A program made the translations under genes and the position numbers. Below the pieces are notes generated by a model. That model was not told where the DNA came from. It searched no databases and saw only the letters and a program-made list of their open reading frames with translations. This document shows, piece after piece, positions 1-5,654 of a stretch of 6,195 bases of DNA; within the stretch, counting starts at the first letter, position 1; each line of letters begins with the position of its first letter. The stretch comes from Eubacteriales bacterium (GTDB lineage: Bacteria; Bacillota_A; Clostridia; Lachnospirales; Lachnospiraceae), in NCBI GenBank assembly GCA_030527765.1, contig JAUNAE010000228.1, positions 1 through 6,195 of the forward strand, given 5' to 3'.

Positions 1-112
1 GCCGATGGCTCGTTTTAATTTTTCAATTTACACCATTATACGGACTTTATCAAAAAACTCCATATTGTTGCTTATATAGAATGCTTTGCGTTTGTATTTA
101 AATTCAATATTC

Positions 113-139
113 GTAACTGTTCAGTACCTTCACAGTTAC
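113..139 (-). repeat. Hairpin repeat copy A (GTAACTGT...ACAGTTAC)
   Basis: A perfect 8-base-pair stem (113-120 with 132-139) encloses an 11-base loop. Read on the minus strand it closely matches the plus-strand hairpin at 2916-2945. Both start with GTAACT. The following 21 bases, beginning GTGAAG and ending AGTTAC, match at 18 positions. Copy A lacks three bases present in copy B, next to the left stem. Two related hairpins in separate gaps of one operon, in opposite orientation, argue for a dispersed repeat family. Confidence 0.6.
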
Positions 140-141
140 TC

Positions 142-184
142 AGCAAAAATCCATTCCAAATTGCTTCGCGATAGGATTTTTGCT
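142..184. repeat. Perfect 11-bp inverted repeat (AGCAAAAATCC / GGATTTTTGCT)
   Basis: The arms at 142-152 and 174-184 are exact reverse complements around a 21-base loop. Pairing resumes after a small asymmetric internal loop, with TTAC (136-139) opposite GTAA (186-189), although those bases also belong to the adjacent 113-139 hairpin. The two structures are therefore partly mutually exclusive, as in repeat elements or in switching RNAs. There is no run of T after either arm that would make a convincing terminator. Confidence 0.55.
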
Positions 185-196
185 CGTAATTCTCGG

Positions 197-223
197 GTTT
201 TCATGCAAAACAAGCATGAAAAC
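197..223. promoter_or_regulatory. Perfect 10-bp palindrome with 7-base spacer, possible operator
   Basis: GTTTTCATGC at 197-206 and GCATGAAAAC at 214-223 are exact reverse complements separated by AAAACAA. The palindrome ends nine bases before the TATAAT at 233-238, so it covers the place where a -35 element would be. That position suits a regulator binding site, since no recognisable -35 hexamer exists there. It could equally be one hairpin of the surrounding repeat element. No regulator family can be named from the motif. Confidence 0.4.
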
Positions 224-232
224 GCCTCGCGG

Positions 233-238
233 TATAAT
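233..238 (+). promoter_or_regulatory. Candidate -10 box (TATAAT) for the operon
   Basis: A consensus TATAAT lies 65 bases before the first start codon. At spacings of 15-19 bases no sequence resembling TTGACA is present, and there is no TG extension directly upstream. If used, this promoter would give a leader of about 60 bases and would probably need an activator, or be controlled through the palindrome at 197-223. The box also falls inside a repeat-rich element, so it may be fortuitous. Confidence 0.35.
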
Positions 239-303
239 GGTTGTGAATAGTTACCAATATGAATGGAATATGCTGAATTGTTACGATAAGGATTAAGAAT
301 AAG

Positions 304-1704
304 ATGAAAGCATGGGAAATAGCTCAGAAGATTTACCGTACTGCCAGGCCGATTGTCCGAAGTGAAGAGGAACAGACCTGGACAGATAACGTAGATGTAT
401 CGGGCTTTTATGATGATAACCTTTCCCTTGACTGGGGAAGTAATGTGCCGGGATCCGGAGCACCGGAGAAGATTATGGTGGCTGCGGTTCAGGCATTGGA
501 GAACCGGGGATATGTGGTCAGCGATCGTGGATACGAACAGTTGGAAGTAGGACTTCGTGCCATGGAGAAGAAGGATTTTGTCACACTTCACAAAGCGTCT
601 GCAATTCTCAGGCATGAACTTGCGAATGCCCCAAAAGACCCGGAGGCTCCCTACTGGAAGTACCATTATTACAACAGCTTCGAAGAGTATGCGGCAAAGG
701 TCACATTTCCGGAGAAAAGAACGATAAGTTTCACAGAACAGGAACTTTCGGATAAGATTCGTACCGGATGGCTTGCCCAGATGATCGGCGGAGCTATGGG
801 TACTATGGTAGAAGGATATACTTCGGAGAACCTTTACAAGGCTTTCGGAGATGTAAAGGATTATATCCGGGAACCGAATACGTACAACGATGATATTACC
901 TTTGAGCTTGCCTTTCTGGATGCTTTTGAGAAGAAGGGATACGAGGTGACCTCCGAGGATATCGCACTTTCCTGGGTTGGATTGATTCCCTGCGGCTGGT
1001 CTGCTGAGGAGATTGCAATCCGGAATATTAAGAATGGAATTTTTCCGCCGGAATCCGGAACTTTCCGGAACCCGTTCAATGAATGGATCGGTGCGCAGAT
1101 GAGAGCCGGTATCTGCGGGATGGTGTCACCGGGAGATCCTTACCGCGCAGCAGCTCTTGCGTGGAAGGATGGAGAGGTTTCTCATGCCAACAATGGCATT
1201 CTTGGGGAAGTTTTCAATGCAGTGATGACTTCACTGGCCTTTGTAGAGCAGGATGTGGAAACCATTGTCCGAAGGGCGATGGAACTGATCCCTTCCGACA
1301 GTGAGTATTATTCGGTGATTCGATTTGCTTACGACTGCTGCAAAAAATACGAGAACTGGCAGGACGCTCTTCGTGAGTGCGAAGCCCGTTATGAGAAATA
1401 CAACTGGATTCATGCCTATCCGAATGCATGCAATGAGATCATTGCATTGATGTACGGAGAAGGCGATTTTGCCCGGACAATTCACATTATCACCATGTGT
1501 GGTGCGGACGTGGACTGTAATGCGGGTATGATTATGCCGGTAGTGGCGATTCGCCATGGAATAGATGGAATTCCCCAAAAGTATATGCATCCTGCTTTTG
1601 AAGAGCTGGATACATATATGCGAGGGCGCTTCCGGAAACTTTCTCTGGATGAACTGACAGAGGAAACATTATTTAGTATCCAAAAAGCAAAACAAGGGAT
1701 ATAA
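304..1704 (+). CDS. ADP-ribosylglycohydrolase family protein
   Basis: This 466-residue cytoplasmic protein carries the ADP-ribosylglycohydrolase (DraG/ARH) fold, whose members use a metal centre to cleave bonds at the ribose C1'' of ADP-ribosylated substrates and related ribosides. The catalytic part begins near residue 150. It has a glycine-rich GWLAQMIGGAMG segment ending in EG (155-171), YNDDIT (194-199, for the usual TDDT), WIGAQMRAGICGMVSPGDP (261-279), SHANNGILGEVF (293-304) and GADVDCNAG (400-408, for the usual GGDTDT). The metal-binding aspartates D196, D197, D402 and D404 are kept, while Thr positions are Asn or Cys. Residues 1-150 form an extra, mainly helical N-terminal region of unknown role. 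No signal peptide or membrane segment is visible. The ATG has AAGGA 11 bases upstream. It is the first gene of the transporter cluster and probably acts on an imported riboside, which is inference. The family assignment is secure; the substrate is unknown. Confidence 0.88.
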   Translation: MKAWEIAQKIYRTARPIVRSEEEQTWTDNVDVSGFYDDNLSLDWGSNVPGSGAPEKIMVAAVQALENRGYVVSDRGYEQLEVGLRAMEKKDFVTLHKASAILRHELANAPKDPEAPYWKYHYYNSFEEYAAKVTFPEKRTISFTEQELSDKIRTGWLAQMIGGAMGTMVEGYTSENLYKAFGDVKDYIREPNTYNDDITFELAFLDAFEKKGYEVTSEDIALSWVGLIPCGWSAEEIAIRNIKNGIFPPESGTFRNPFNEWIGAQMRAGICGMVSPGDPYRAAALAWKDGEVSHANNGILGEVFNAVMTSLAFVEQDVETIVRRAMELIPSDSEYYSVIRFAYDCCKKYENWQDALRECEARYEKYNWIHAYPNACNEIIALMYGEGDFARTIHIITMCGADVDCNAGMIMPVVAIRHGIDGIPQKYMHPAFEELDTYMRGRFRKLSLDELTEETLFSIQKAKQGI

Positions 1705-1720
1705 AAGGAGGAAAAGAAAA

Positions 1721-2842
1721 ATGAAAAAACAAATGTTAGCAGTTGCACTTTCTGCATCTATGGCAATGTCTCTCGGTGTTGTTACTTTACCGGTAATGGC
1801 AGAGGAAGAGCCTTACAAAGCAGCCCTGCTTCTGAACGGTACTCTGGGTGACAAATCTTTCTTCGATTCTGCAAACGCAGGACTGACCGCTCTTCAGGAA
1901 GAGCTCGGCGAAGACAAATTCACCTTCAAAGTAGAGCAGATGGGCGCAACTTCCGCAGATGAAGCAAAATGGGAGCCAACCGTTTACGATTACTGTGATG
2001 ACGGATCCTATGATGTTATCATCGTTGGTACTTTCCAGATGCTGGATGCCCTGACAAAAGCAAGCCAGGATTATCCGGATCAGAAATTCATCTATTTCGA
2101 TGAGGCATTTGATTACAGCGCAGGCGGAGAGAACGTTTACAACGTAATGTTCAAACAGAACGAGGTTTCTTACCTGGTTGGTGCTGCAGCTGCAATGCTT
2201 ACCACAAGCACAGAGGCTGAGAAAGTGAACCCGGACGATCATATTATCGGATTCCTCGGCGGTATGGAAAACAGCATTATCAAAGACTTCCTGGTAGGAT
2301 ACATCCAGGGTGCAAAAGATACCGATCCTGACATTCAGGTTGCTACCGCTTTTGTAGGTAACTTCTATGATTCCGCAGCTGGTAAAGATATGGCTCTGAC
2401 CCAGTACAACAACGGTGTTGACGTTGGATACAACGTAGCAGGTTCCGCAGGTCTTGGACAGATCGAGGCAGCAGTTGATGTAGACAAATTCGCATTCGGT
2501 GTTGACTCTGACCAGGCAGCTCTGCTTCCTGACTATGCAGCAAACATTCCTACTTCTGCACTGAAGAACGTAGGTAACGCACTTGTATCTGCAATCAAGA
2601 AAGATATGGATGGCGAGCTTGAGTATGGTGTTCTTGAGTACTTCGGTCTTGCAGACAGCGGTGTAGAGCTTGTTGAAGATGCTCATTATGAGGAAGTTGT
2701 TCCGGAAGCAATCCGCACAAAGATCACTGAGCTGCAGCAGCAGATCGCTGATGGAACTATCGTTGTTCCAAGTGCTGTAGGTGAGAACGCTATGACTCCT
2801 GAGGAGATCGACGAGCTGGTTGAGTCTGTAAAGGTTCAGTAA
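1721..2842 (+). CDS. BMP-family ABC transporter substrate-binding protein (nucleoside-type)
   Basis: This 373-residue extracytoplasmic binding protein belongs to the BMP/PnrA family, which captures purine and other nucleosides for an ABC importer. Family blocks appear in order: GDKSFFDSANAG (43-54), YFDEAF (125-130), a block from VYNVMFKQNEVSYLVG (139-154) into an Ala-rich helix, IGFLGGMENSIIKDFLVGY (176-194), GSAGLGQIEAA (241-251), FGVDSDQ (259-265) and TSALKNVGNAL (278-288). The N-terminus is a signal peptide: MKKQ, a hydrophobic stretch, then VMA followed by EEE, implying signal peptidase I cleavage after residue 27. Unlike most monoderm relatives it has no lipobox cysteine; the only Cys is C92. 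The start is fixed by AAAGGAGG (1704-1711), nine bases upstream, whose first base is the last base of the preceding stop. Codon choice seems more restricted than in the first gene, consistent with high expression. The exact ligand is not predictable. Confidence 0.93.
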   Translation: MKKQMLAVALSASMAMSLGVVTLPVMAEEEPYKAALLLNGTLGDKSFFDSANAGLTALQEELGEDKFTFKVEQMGATSADEAKWEPTVYDYCDDGSYDVIIVGTFQMLDALTKASQDYPDQKFIYFDEAFDYSAGGENVYNVMFKQNEVSYLVGAAAAMLTTSTEAEKVNPDDHIIGFLGGMENSIIKDFLVGYIQGAKDTDPDIQVATAFVGNFYDSAAGKDMALTQYNNGVDVGYNVAGSAGLGQIEAAVDVDKFAFGVDSDQAALLPDYAANIPTSALKNVGNALVSAIKKDMDGELEYGVLEYFGLADSGVELVEDAHYEEVVPEAIRTKITELQQQIADGTIVVPSAVGENAMTPEEIDELVESVKVQ

Positions 2843-2864
2843 TTCTCGGTTCATCCTTATGTCA

Positions 2865-2910
2865 CGGCCGATGAAACTCCCCTTATTCCATCAATGGTGA
2901 GTTCCGGCTG
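2865..2910 (+). other. Imperfect hairpin after the binding-protein gene
   Basis: CGGCCG (2865-2870) pairs with CGGCTG (2905-2910), with one G-U pair. GAAACTC (2873-2879) pairs with GAGTTC (2899-2904), leaving one bulged A and a bulged AT between the two stems. The loop is about 19 bases. It begins 22 bases after the stop codon and has no following T-run, so it is not a terminator. It may protect the 3' end of the binding-protein message, or be part of the repeat content of this gap. Confidence 0.4.
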
Positions 2911-2915
2911 AAATC

Positions 2916-2945
2916 GTAACTGCTGTGAAGATACTGAGTAGTTAC
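2916..2945 (+). repeat. Hairpin repeat copy B (GTAACTGCT...AGTAGTTAC)
   Basis: A 9-base-pair stem (2916-2924 with 2937-2945, one G-U pair) closes a 12-base loop. It is the plus-strand counterpart of the minus-strand hairpin at 113-139: identical GTAACT start, 18 of the last 21 bases identical, and three extra bases beside the left stem. Similarity does not clearly extend beyond the hairpin on either side. It sits between the binding-protein and ATPase genes, in a stretch with no convincing gene. Confidence 0.6.
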
Positions 2946-2975
2946 AAAAACGATTACTTACTGCAGGGCAGGTTT

Positions 2976-3005
2976 GACAGCCTCCGGGTATGCCCGGAGG
3001 CTGTC
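2976..3005 (+). terminator. Strong GC-rich hairpin, probable partial terminator or mRNA stabiliser
   Basis: A perfect 13-base-pair stem, GACAGCCTCCGGG with CCCGGAGGCTGTC (2976-2988 and 2993-3005), has a TATG loop. It is followed only by TTAGATTA rather than a long T-run, so termination is probably incomplete. It lies 37 bases before the ATPase start. Such a hairpin directly after a binding-protein gene commonly lets that protein be made in excess over the membrane components, by attenuation or by blocking 3' decay. The minus-strand side has no T-run, so it would not serve an opposing transcript. Confidence 0.65.
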
Positions 3006-3030
3006 TTAGATTAAAGAAAAAAGGAAAGAG

Positions 3031-3036
3031 AGGGAG
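3031..3036 (+). promoter_or_regulatory. Ribosome binding site supporting the TTG start
   Basis: AGGGAG ends six bases before TTG at 3043. The next in-frame ATG (3067) has no purine-rich site in front of it, so the TTG start is preferred. A weaker AAGGAAAGAG lies just upstream. The TTG start implies moderate translation of the ATPase. Confidence 0.65.
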
Positions 3037-3042
3037 AGCAGC

Positions 3043-4599
3043 TTGGATAATCAAATTGTATTGCAGATGAAGCACATCATGAAGATTTACGGCAATGGTG
3101 TGGTTGCAAATGAAGATGTATCCCTGGATCTCAGAAAAGGCGAGATCCACGCACTGCTCGGAGAAAACGGTGCAGGTAAGAGTACTCTGATGAAGGTTCT
3201 TTTCGGAATTGAATCTCCGGATCAGGGTGAAATCATTCTGAATGGTACATCCGTCACCATCAAATCTCCACAGGATGCAATCAAAAAAGGAATTGGTATG
3301 GTGCATCAGCATTTTATGCTGGTACCTTCTATGACAGTTGCTGAGAATATTATTCTCGGTGTAGCACCGAAGAAACTTGGTATCTTCACAGATATGAGCA
3401 AAGCGGTAGCCGCAGCAGAGCAGATTGCAAAAGAATACAACTTCGATATCGATGTTAAGGATCGCGTAGAGGAGATTCCGGTTGGTATCAAGCAGAAAGT
3501 TGAGATTCTGAAGGCACTTTACCGAGGAGCAGAGATCCTGATTCTCGATGAGCCGACAGCGGTTCTGACTCCACAGGAGACCAGTGAACTCTTTGTGCAG
3601 CTGGATAAGCTCCGCAAAAAAGGCCATACCATTATCTTTATTTCCCACAAACTGGATGAGATCAAGGAAATCTGTGATCGTGCAACCATTATGAGAAATG
3701 GTAAGAGTATGGGAACCTATGAAGTAAAGGACATCAGTACAAAAGAAATGTCCCGTCTCATGGTTGGCCATGAAGTTTCCCTGACCTTTGATAAGGAAGA
3801 ACAGCATCTGACAAATGATATTTATCTGAAGGTTCGCGACCTTGAGGTATACAACACCCAGGGTGTCAAGAAAGTAGATCATCTTTCCTTTGATCTGAAG
3901 GGCGGAGAGATTCTCGGTATTGCCGGTGTTGAGGGCAACGGTCAGACAGAGCTGATTAATACACTGACCGGTCTGAATAAGAAGTATGCAGGTCAGATTG
4001 CCATTATGGGAAAAGATATTGCCAACGCTTCTGTAAAAGACATTCGTGAACTGGAGCTTGCACATATTCCGGAGGATCGAATGACGACAGGATGTGCCCC
4101 GACTCTTTCCATTCGCGAGAATATGTTCTCGAACCAGTATGAGAAACCGGAGTATGCTTCCGGCCTCTTCCTGAAAGGCAAAGCCATTGACAATCGCAGT
4201 GATGAGCTGATCAAAGAATACCTTGTAAAATGTAAATCCAGAAAACAGAATGTCGGAATGCTTTCCGGTGGAAATATTCAGAAAGTTATTGTTGCACGTG
4301 AGTTTTCGACCAATCCGAAGATTATCATCGCAAACCAGCCGACCCGAGGCATCGATGTCGGTGCAGCTGCCTTTATCCGTAAGCGTCTTCTGGAGTTCCG
4401 TGATCAGGGCTGTGCAATTATCCTGATTTCTGCGGACCTGACAGAAATCTTTTCCTTAAGTGACCGCCTGGCAGTTATGTACAAAGGTAAATTTGCCGGC
4501 TTCTTCACAGATGTCGATGCGGTAACCGAGGATGAACTTGGACAGCACATGCTTGGAATCAAGCAAGATAAGGAATTGGAGGGCGTATTGTATGAGTAG
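3043..4599 (+). CDS. ABC importer ATP-binding protein, two nucleotide-binding domains (nucleoside-type)
   Basis: This 518-residue cytoplasmic ATPase powers the importer. The first domain (about 5-245) is complete: Walker A GENGAGKST (40-48), Q-loop VHQHFM (87-92), a family-variant signature VGIKQ (147-151), Walker B ILILDEPTA (165-173) and switch histidine H202. The second domain (about 260-510) is catalytically degenerate. Its Walker A position reads GVEGNGQT (295-302) with Gln for Lys, the Walker B acidic pair is N431-Q432, and the switch histidine is A464. Its signature LSGGN (407-411) is intact, so the composite site formed with the first domain's Walker A should still hydrolyse ATP. This one-good-one-degenerate arrangement is normal for ribose/nucleoside ABC ATPases. 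It starts at TTG and overlaps the next gene by eight bases. The role is confident; the specific ligand is not. Confidence 0.94.
   Translation: MDNQIVLQMKHIMKIYGNGVVANEDVSLDLRKGEIHALLGENGAGKSTLMKVLFGIESPDQGEIILNGTSVTIKSPQDAIKKGIGMVHQHFMLVPSMTVAENIILGVAPKKLGIFTDMSKAVAAAEQIAKEYNFDIDVKDRVEEIPVGIKQKVEILKALYRGAEILILDEPTAVLTPQETSELFVQLDKLRKKGHTIIFISHKLDEIKEICDRATIMRNGKSMGTYEVKDISTKEMSRLMVGHEVSLTFDKEEQHLTNDIYLKVRDLEVYNTQGVKKVDHLSFDLKGGEILGIAGVEGNGQTELINTLTGLNKKYAGQIAIMGKDIANASVKDIRELELAHIPEDRMTTGCAPTLSIRENMFSNQYEKPEYASGLFLKGKAIDNRSDELIKEYLVKCKSRKQNVGMLSGGNIQKVIVAREFSTNPKIIIANQPTRGIDVGAAAFIRKRLLEFRDQGCAIILISADLTEIFSLSDRLAVMYKGKFAGFFTDVDAVTEDELGQHMLGIKQDKELEGVLYE
4578..4583 (+). promoter_or_regulatory. 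Ribosome binding site for the first permease, inside the ATPase gene
   Basis: GGAGGG lies eight bases before ATG at 4592, within the last codons of the ATPase gene. It decides the permease start: an earlier in-frame ATG at 4532 would add 20 non-hydrophobic residues and lacks a comparable site. The overlap favours translational coupling. Confidence 0.75.
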
Positions 4600-5653
4600 T
4601 GCAAAAAAATTCGACGTTATGCGAACCATTCTTTCGGTTGCCATCGCCTTGCTGTGTTCGTTTGTCATCATTTTCTTCGTAAGTAAGCAGCCGCTTGAGG
4701 CGATCAAATACTTACTGATTGGTCCGTTCACAAACAAGAGAAGCCTTGGTAACGTTGTGGAATCCATGATTCCGCTGATCTTTACCGGTACCGGCGTCTG
4801 CATCATGTTTTCTGCAAATCAGATCAACCTGGCAGGCGAGGGTGCATTCCACATTGGTGGACTGGTTGCTTCCTGCATCGCCATTCAGGTGAGCGCAAGA
4901 TTTGTATCTCCGGTAGCTGCACTTCTTGCAGCAGGTGTGGTAGGTGCGCTGTTTACTGCAGTTCCGGCGATCATGAAAATCGGAACAACCGCAGATGAGA
5001 TGGTTTCCTCTCTGATGATCAACTACATTGCTTTGTATTTCGGAAACTATATTCTGAACAAAGTCATCGGAGACCCGGCAGCGAGTGCCGCTTCCTACAA
5101 ATTAAGCGATGCATCCCAGCTTCCGGTACTCCTTCAGGGAACCCGTATTCACTTTGGATTCATCATTGCTCTTCTTGTAGCAGTTCTGGGATATGTATTC
5201 CTCTATCATACAAAGACCGGATATGAGCTTCGTATTACCGGTGAGAATGAGGAGTTCGCAAAATATTCCGGAATCAGTATTGTAAAAGTCATTCTGATTT
5301 CTCAGCTTCTCGGTGGTTTCGTAGCAGGTCTCGGCGGTGGTGTTGAGATGCTGAGCCCGATTTATGCTCGTTTCACCTGGACTTCCCTTCTGGGATATGG
5401 ATGGGATGCGATTATTATCTGTACCCTTGCCAAAAAGAATCCGCTGTACACACCGTTTGCAGCATTGTTCCTGGCATATCTGAGAACCGGTGCTTCCATT
5501 ATGGCAAGAAGAACCGATGTTACACTGGAAATCGTACAGATTACTCAGGGTATCATTATTCTCCTCGTTGTTGCGGAGCAGTTCCTGAGCAGATACAAAC
5601 ACCGCATGATTGCCAAAGAGGCAAAAGCAGAACTGAAAGAGGAGGTGGAGTAA
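4592..5653 (+). CDS. ABC importer permease, first subunit (BPD_transp_2 family, nucleoside-type)
   Basis: This 353-residue inner-membrane subunit is one half of the importer's translocation channel. Hydrophobic segments are visible near residues 12-31, 53-73, 86-100, 105-126, 137-153, 187-205, 228-250, 262-280, 285-303 and 313-331. Diagnostic blocks are NQINLAGEGAF (76-86, matching the family FNIGxEG motif), GTTADEMVSSLMINYIA (131-147) and YELRITGENEEFAKYSGIS (211-229). The last is the cytoplasmic loop thought to contact the ATPase. The charged tail (about 332-353) is Lys/Glu-rich. The gene begins inside the last codons of the ATPase gene. Its own 3' end carries the AGGAGGTG site of the next gene, so the two permeases are probably made in matched amounts. 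The family call is firm and the length typical. Confidence 0.92.
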   Translation: MSSAKKFDVMRTILSVAIALLCSFVIIFFVSKQPLEAIKYLLIGPFTNKRSLGNVVESMIPLIFTGTGVCIMFSANQINLAGEGAFHIGGLVASCIAIQVSARFVSPVAALLAAGVVGALFTAVPAIMKIGTTADEMVSSLMINYIALYFGNYILNKVIGDPAASAASYKLSDASQLPVLLQGTRIHFGFIIALLVAVLGYVFLYHTKTGYELRITGENEEFAKYSGISIVKVILISQLLGGFVAGLGGGVEMLSPIYARFTWTSLLGYGWDAIIICTLAKKNPLYTPFAALFLAYLRTGASIMARRTDVTLEIVQITQGIIILLVVAEQFLSRYKHRMIAKEAKAELKEEVE

Positions 5654-5654
5654 G

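Larger units (their letters stand above)
28..204 (-). other. Stop-interrupted, protein-like minus-strand frame (repeat relic, not a working gene)
   Basis: Read on the minus strand from the ATG at 204-202, one continuous frame of 59 codons runs to a TAA at 30-28. It begins MKTRELRAKIL and gives 22 residues ending in IFAE. Three stops (TAA, TGA, TGA) then fall within six codons, and the frame continues as 30 clean residues including TVTNIEFKYKRKAF. The stops lie exactly in the hairpin at 113-139. No ribosome binding site supports the ATG. The frame may be chance, or it may be the translation of a dispersed intergenic repeat that is often mis-annotated as short hypothetical proteins. I have a vague sense of having met such short ORFs in Lachnospiraceae, but cannot confirm it. 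A functional product is unlikely. Confidence 0.3.
102..264. repeat. Imperfect inverted-repeat arms bounding a 160-base element
   Basis: The left arm (102-128) and the reverse complement of the right arm (239-264) share ATTCA, TATT, GTAACT, TTCA and ACC in order. That is 22 matching bases, with four substitutions and one single-base gap. Between the arms lie hairpins at 113-139 (overlapping the left arm), 142-184 and 197-223. Nested palindromes inside terminal inverted arms resemble a MITE or a REP/BIME-type intergenic element. No transposase or clear target-site duplication was found, so mobile origin is inference. The element ends about 40 bases before the first gene's start. Confidence 0.5.
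1..303. other. Upstream intergenic region, AT-rich and full of inverted repeats
   Basis: No convincing gene lies in this stretch. The first 100 bases are AT-rich; a TTTACA hexamer at 27-32 resembles a -35 box but has no good -10 partner at normal spacing. From about 101 to 266 the sequence is organised as inverted repeats, annotated separately: outer arms, three hairpins, and a TATAAT just inside the right outer arm. Bases 267-303 are the probable leader with the ribosome binding site. A minus-strand frame in the left part reads protein-like but is broken by stops and is listed separately. No tRNA and no riboswitch consensus was recognised. Confidence 0.6.

Noticed and set aside
1..303. Riboswitch in the leader (purine, preQ1 or NAD type)
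   Set aside because: None of the conserved core sequences I know for these classes is present; the hairpins look like repeat-element structure.
1787..2854. 355-codon open frame on the minus strand opposite the binding-protein gene
   Set aside because: It is antisense to a clear BMP-family gene, its product is rich in Cys, Asn and Val without a recognisable domain, and it is explained by the codon bias of the real gene.
2901..3019. Short plus-strand frame through the hairpin gap
   Set aside because: It has no start codon with a ribosome binding site and passes through three hairpins; it is better explained as intergenic repeat sequence.
2857..4065. 402-codon minus-strand frame opposite the gap and the ATPase gene
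   Set aside because: It reads antisense through Walker motifs of a real ATPase and through three intergenic hairpins; no domain is recognisable.
4532..4591. Longer start for the first permease at 4532
   Set aside because: It adds 20 residues that overlap the ATPase gene and resemble no permease N-terminus; GGAGGG correctly placed before 4592 marks the real start.
3043..4599. Loss of catalytic residues in the second ATPase domain as a sign of decay
   Set aside because: Gln for Lys, Asn-Gln for the acidic pair and a missing switch His are the normal state of the second domain in ribose/nucleoside ABC ATPases.
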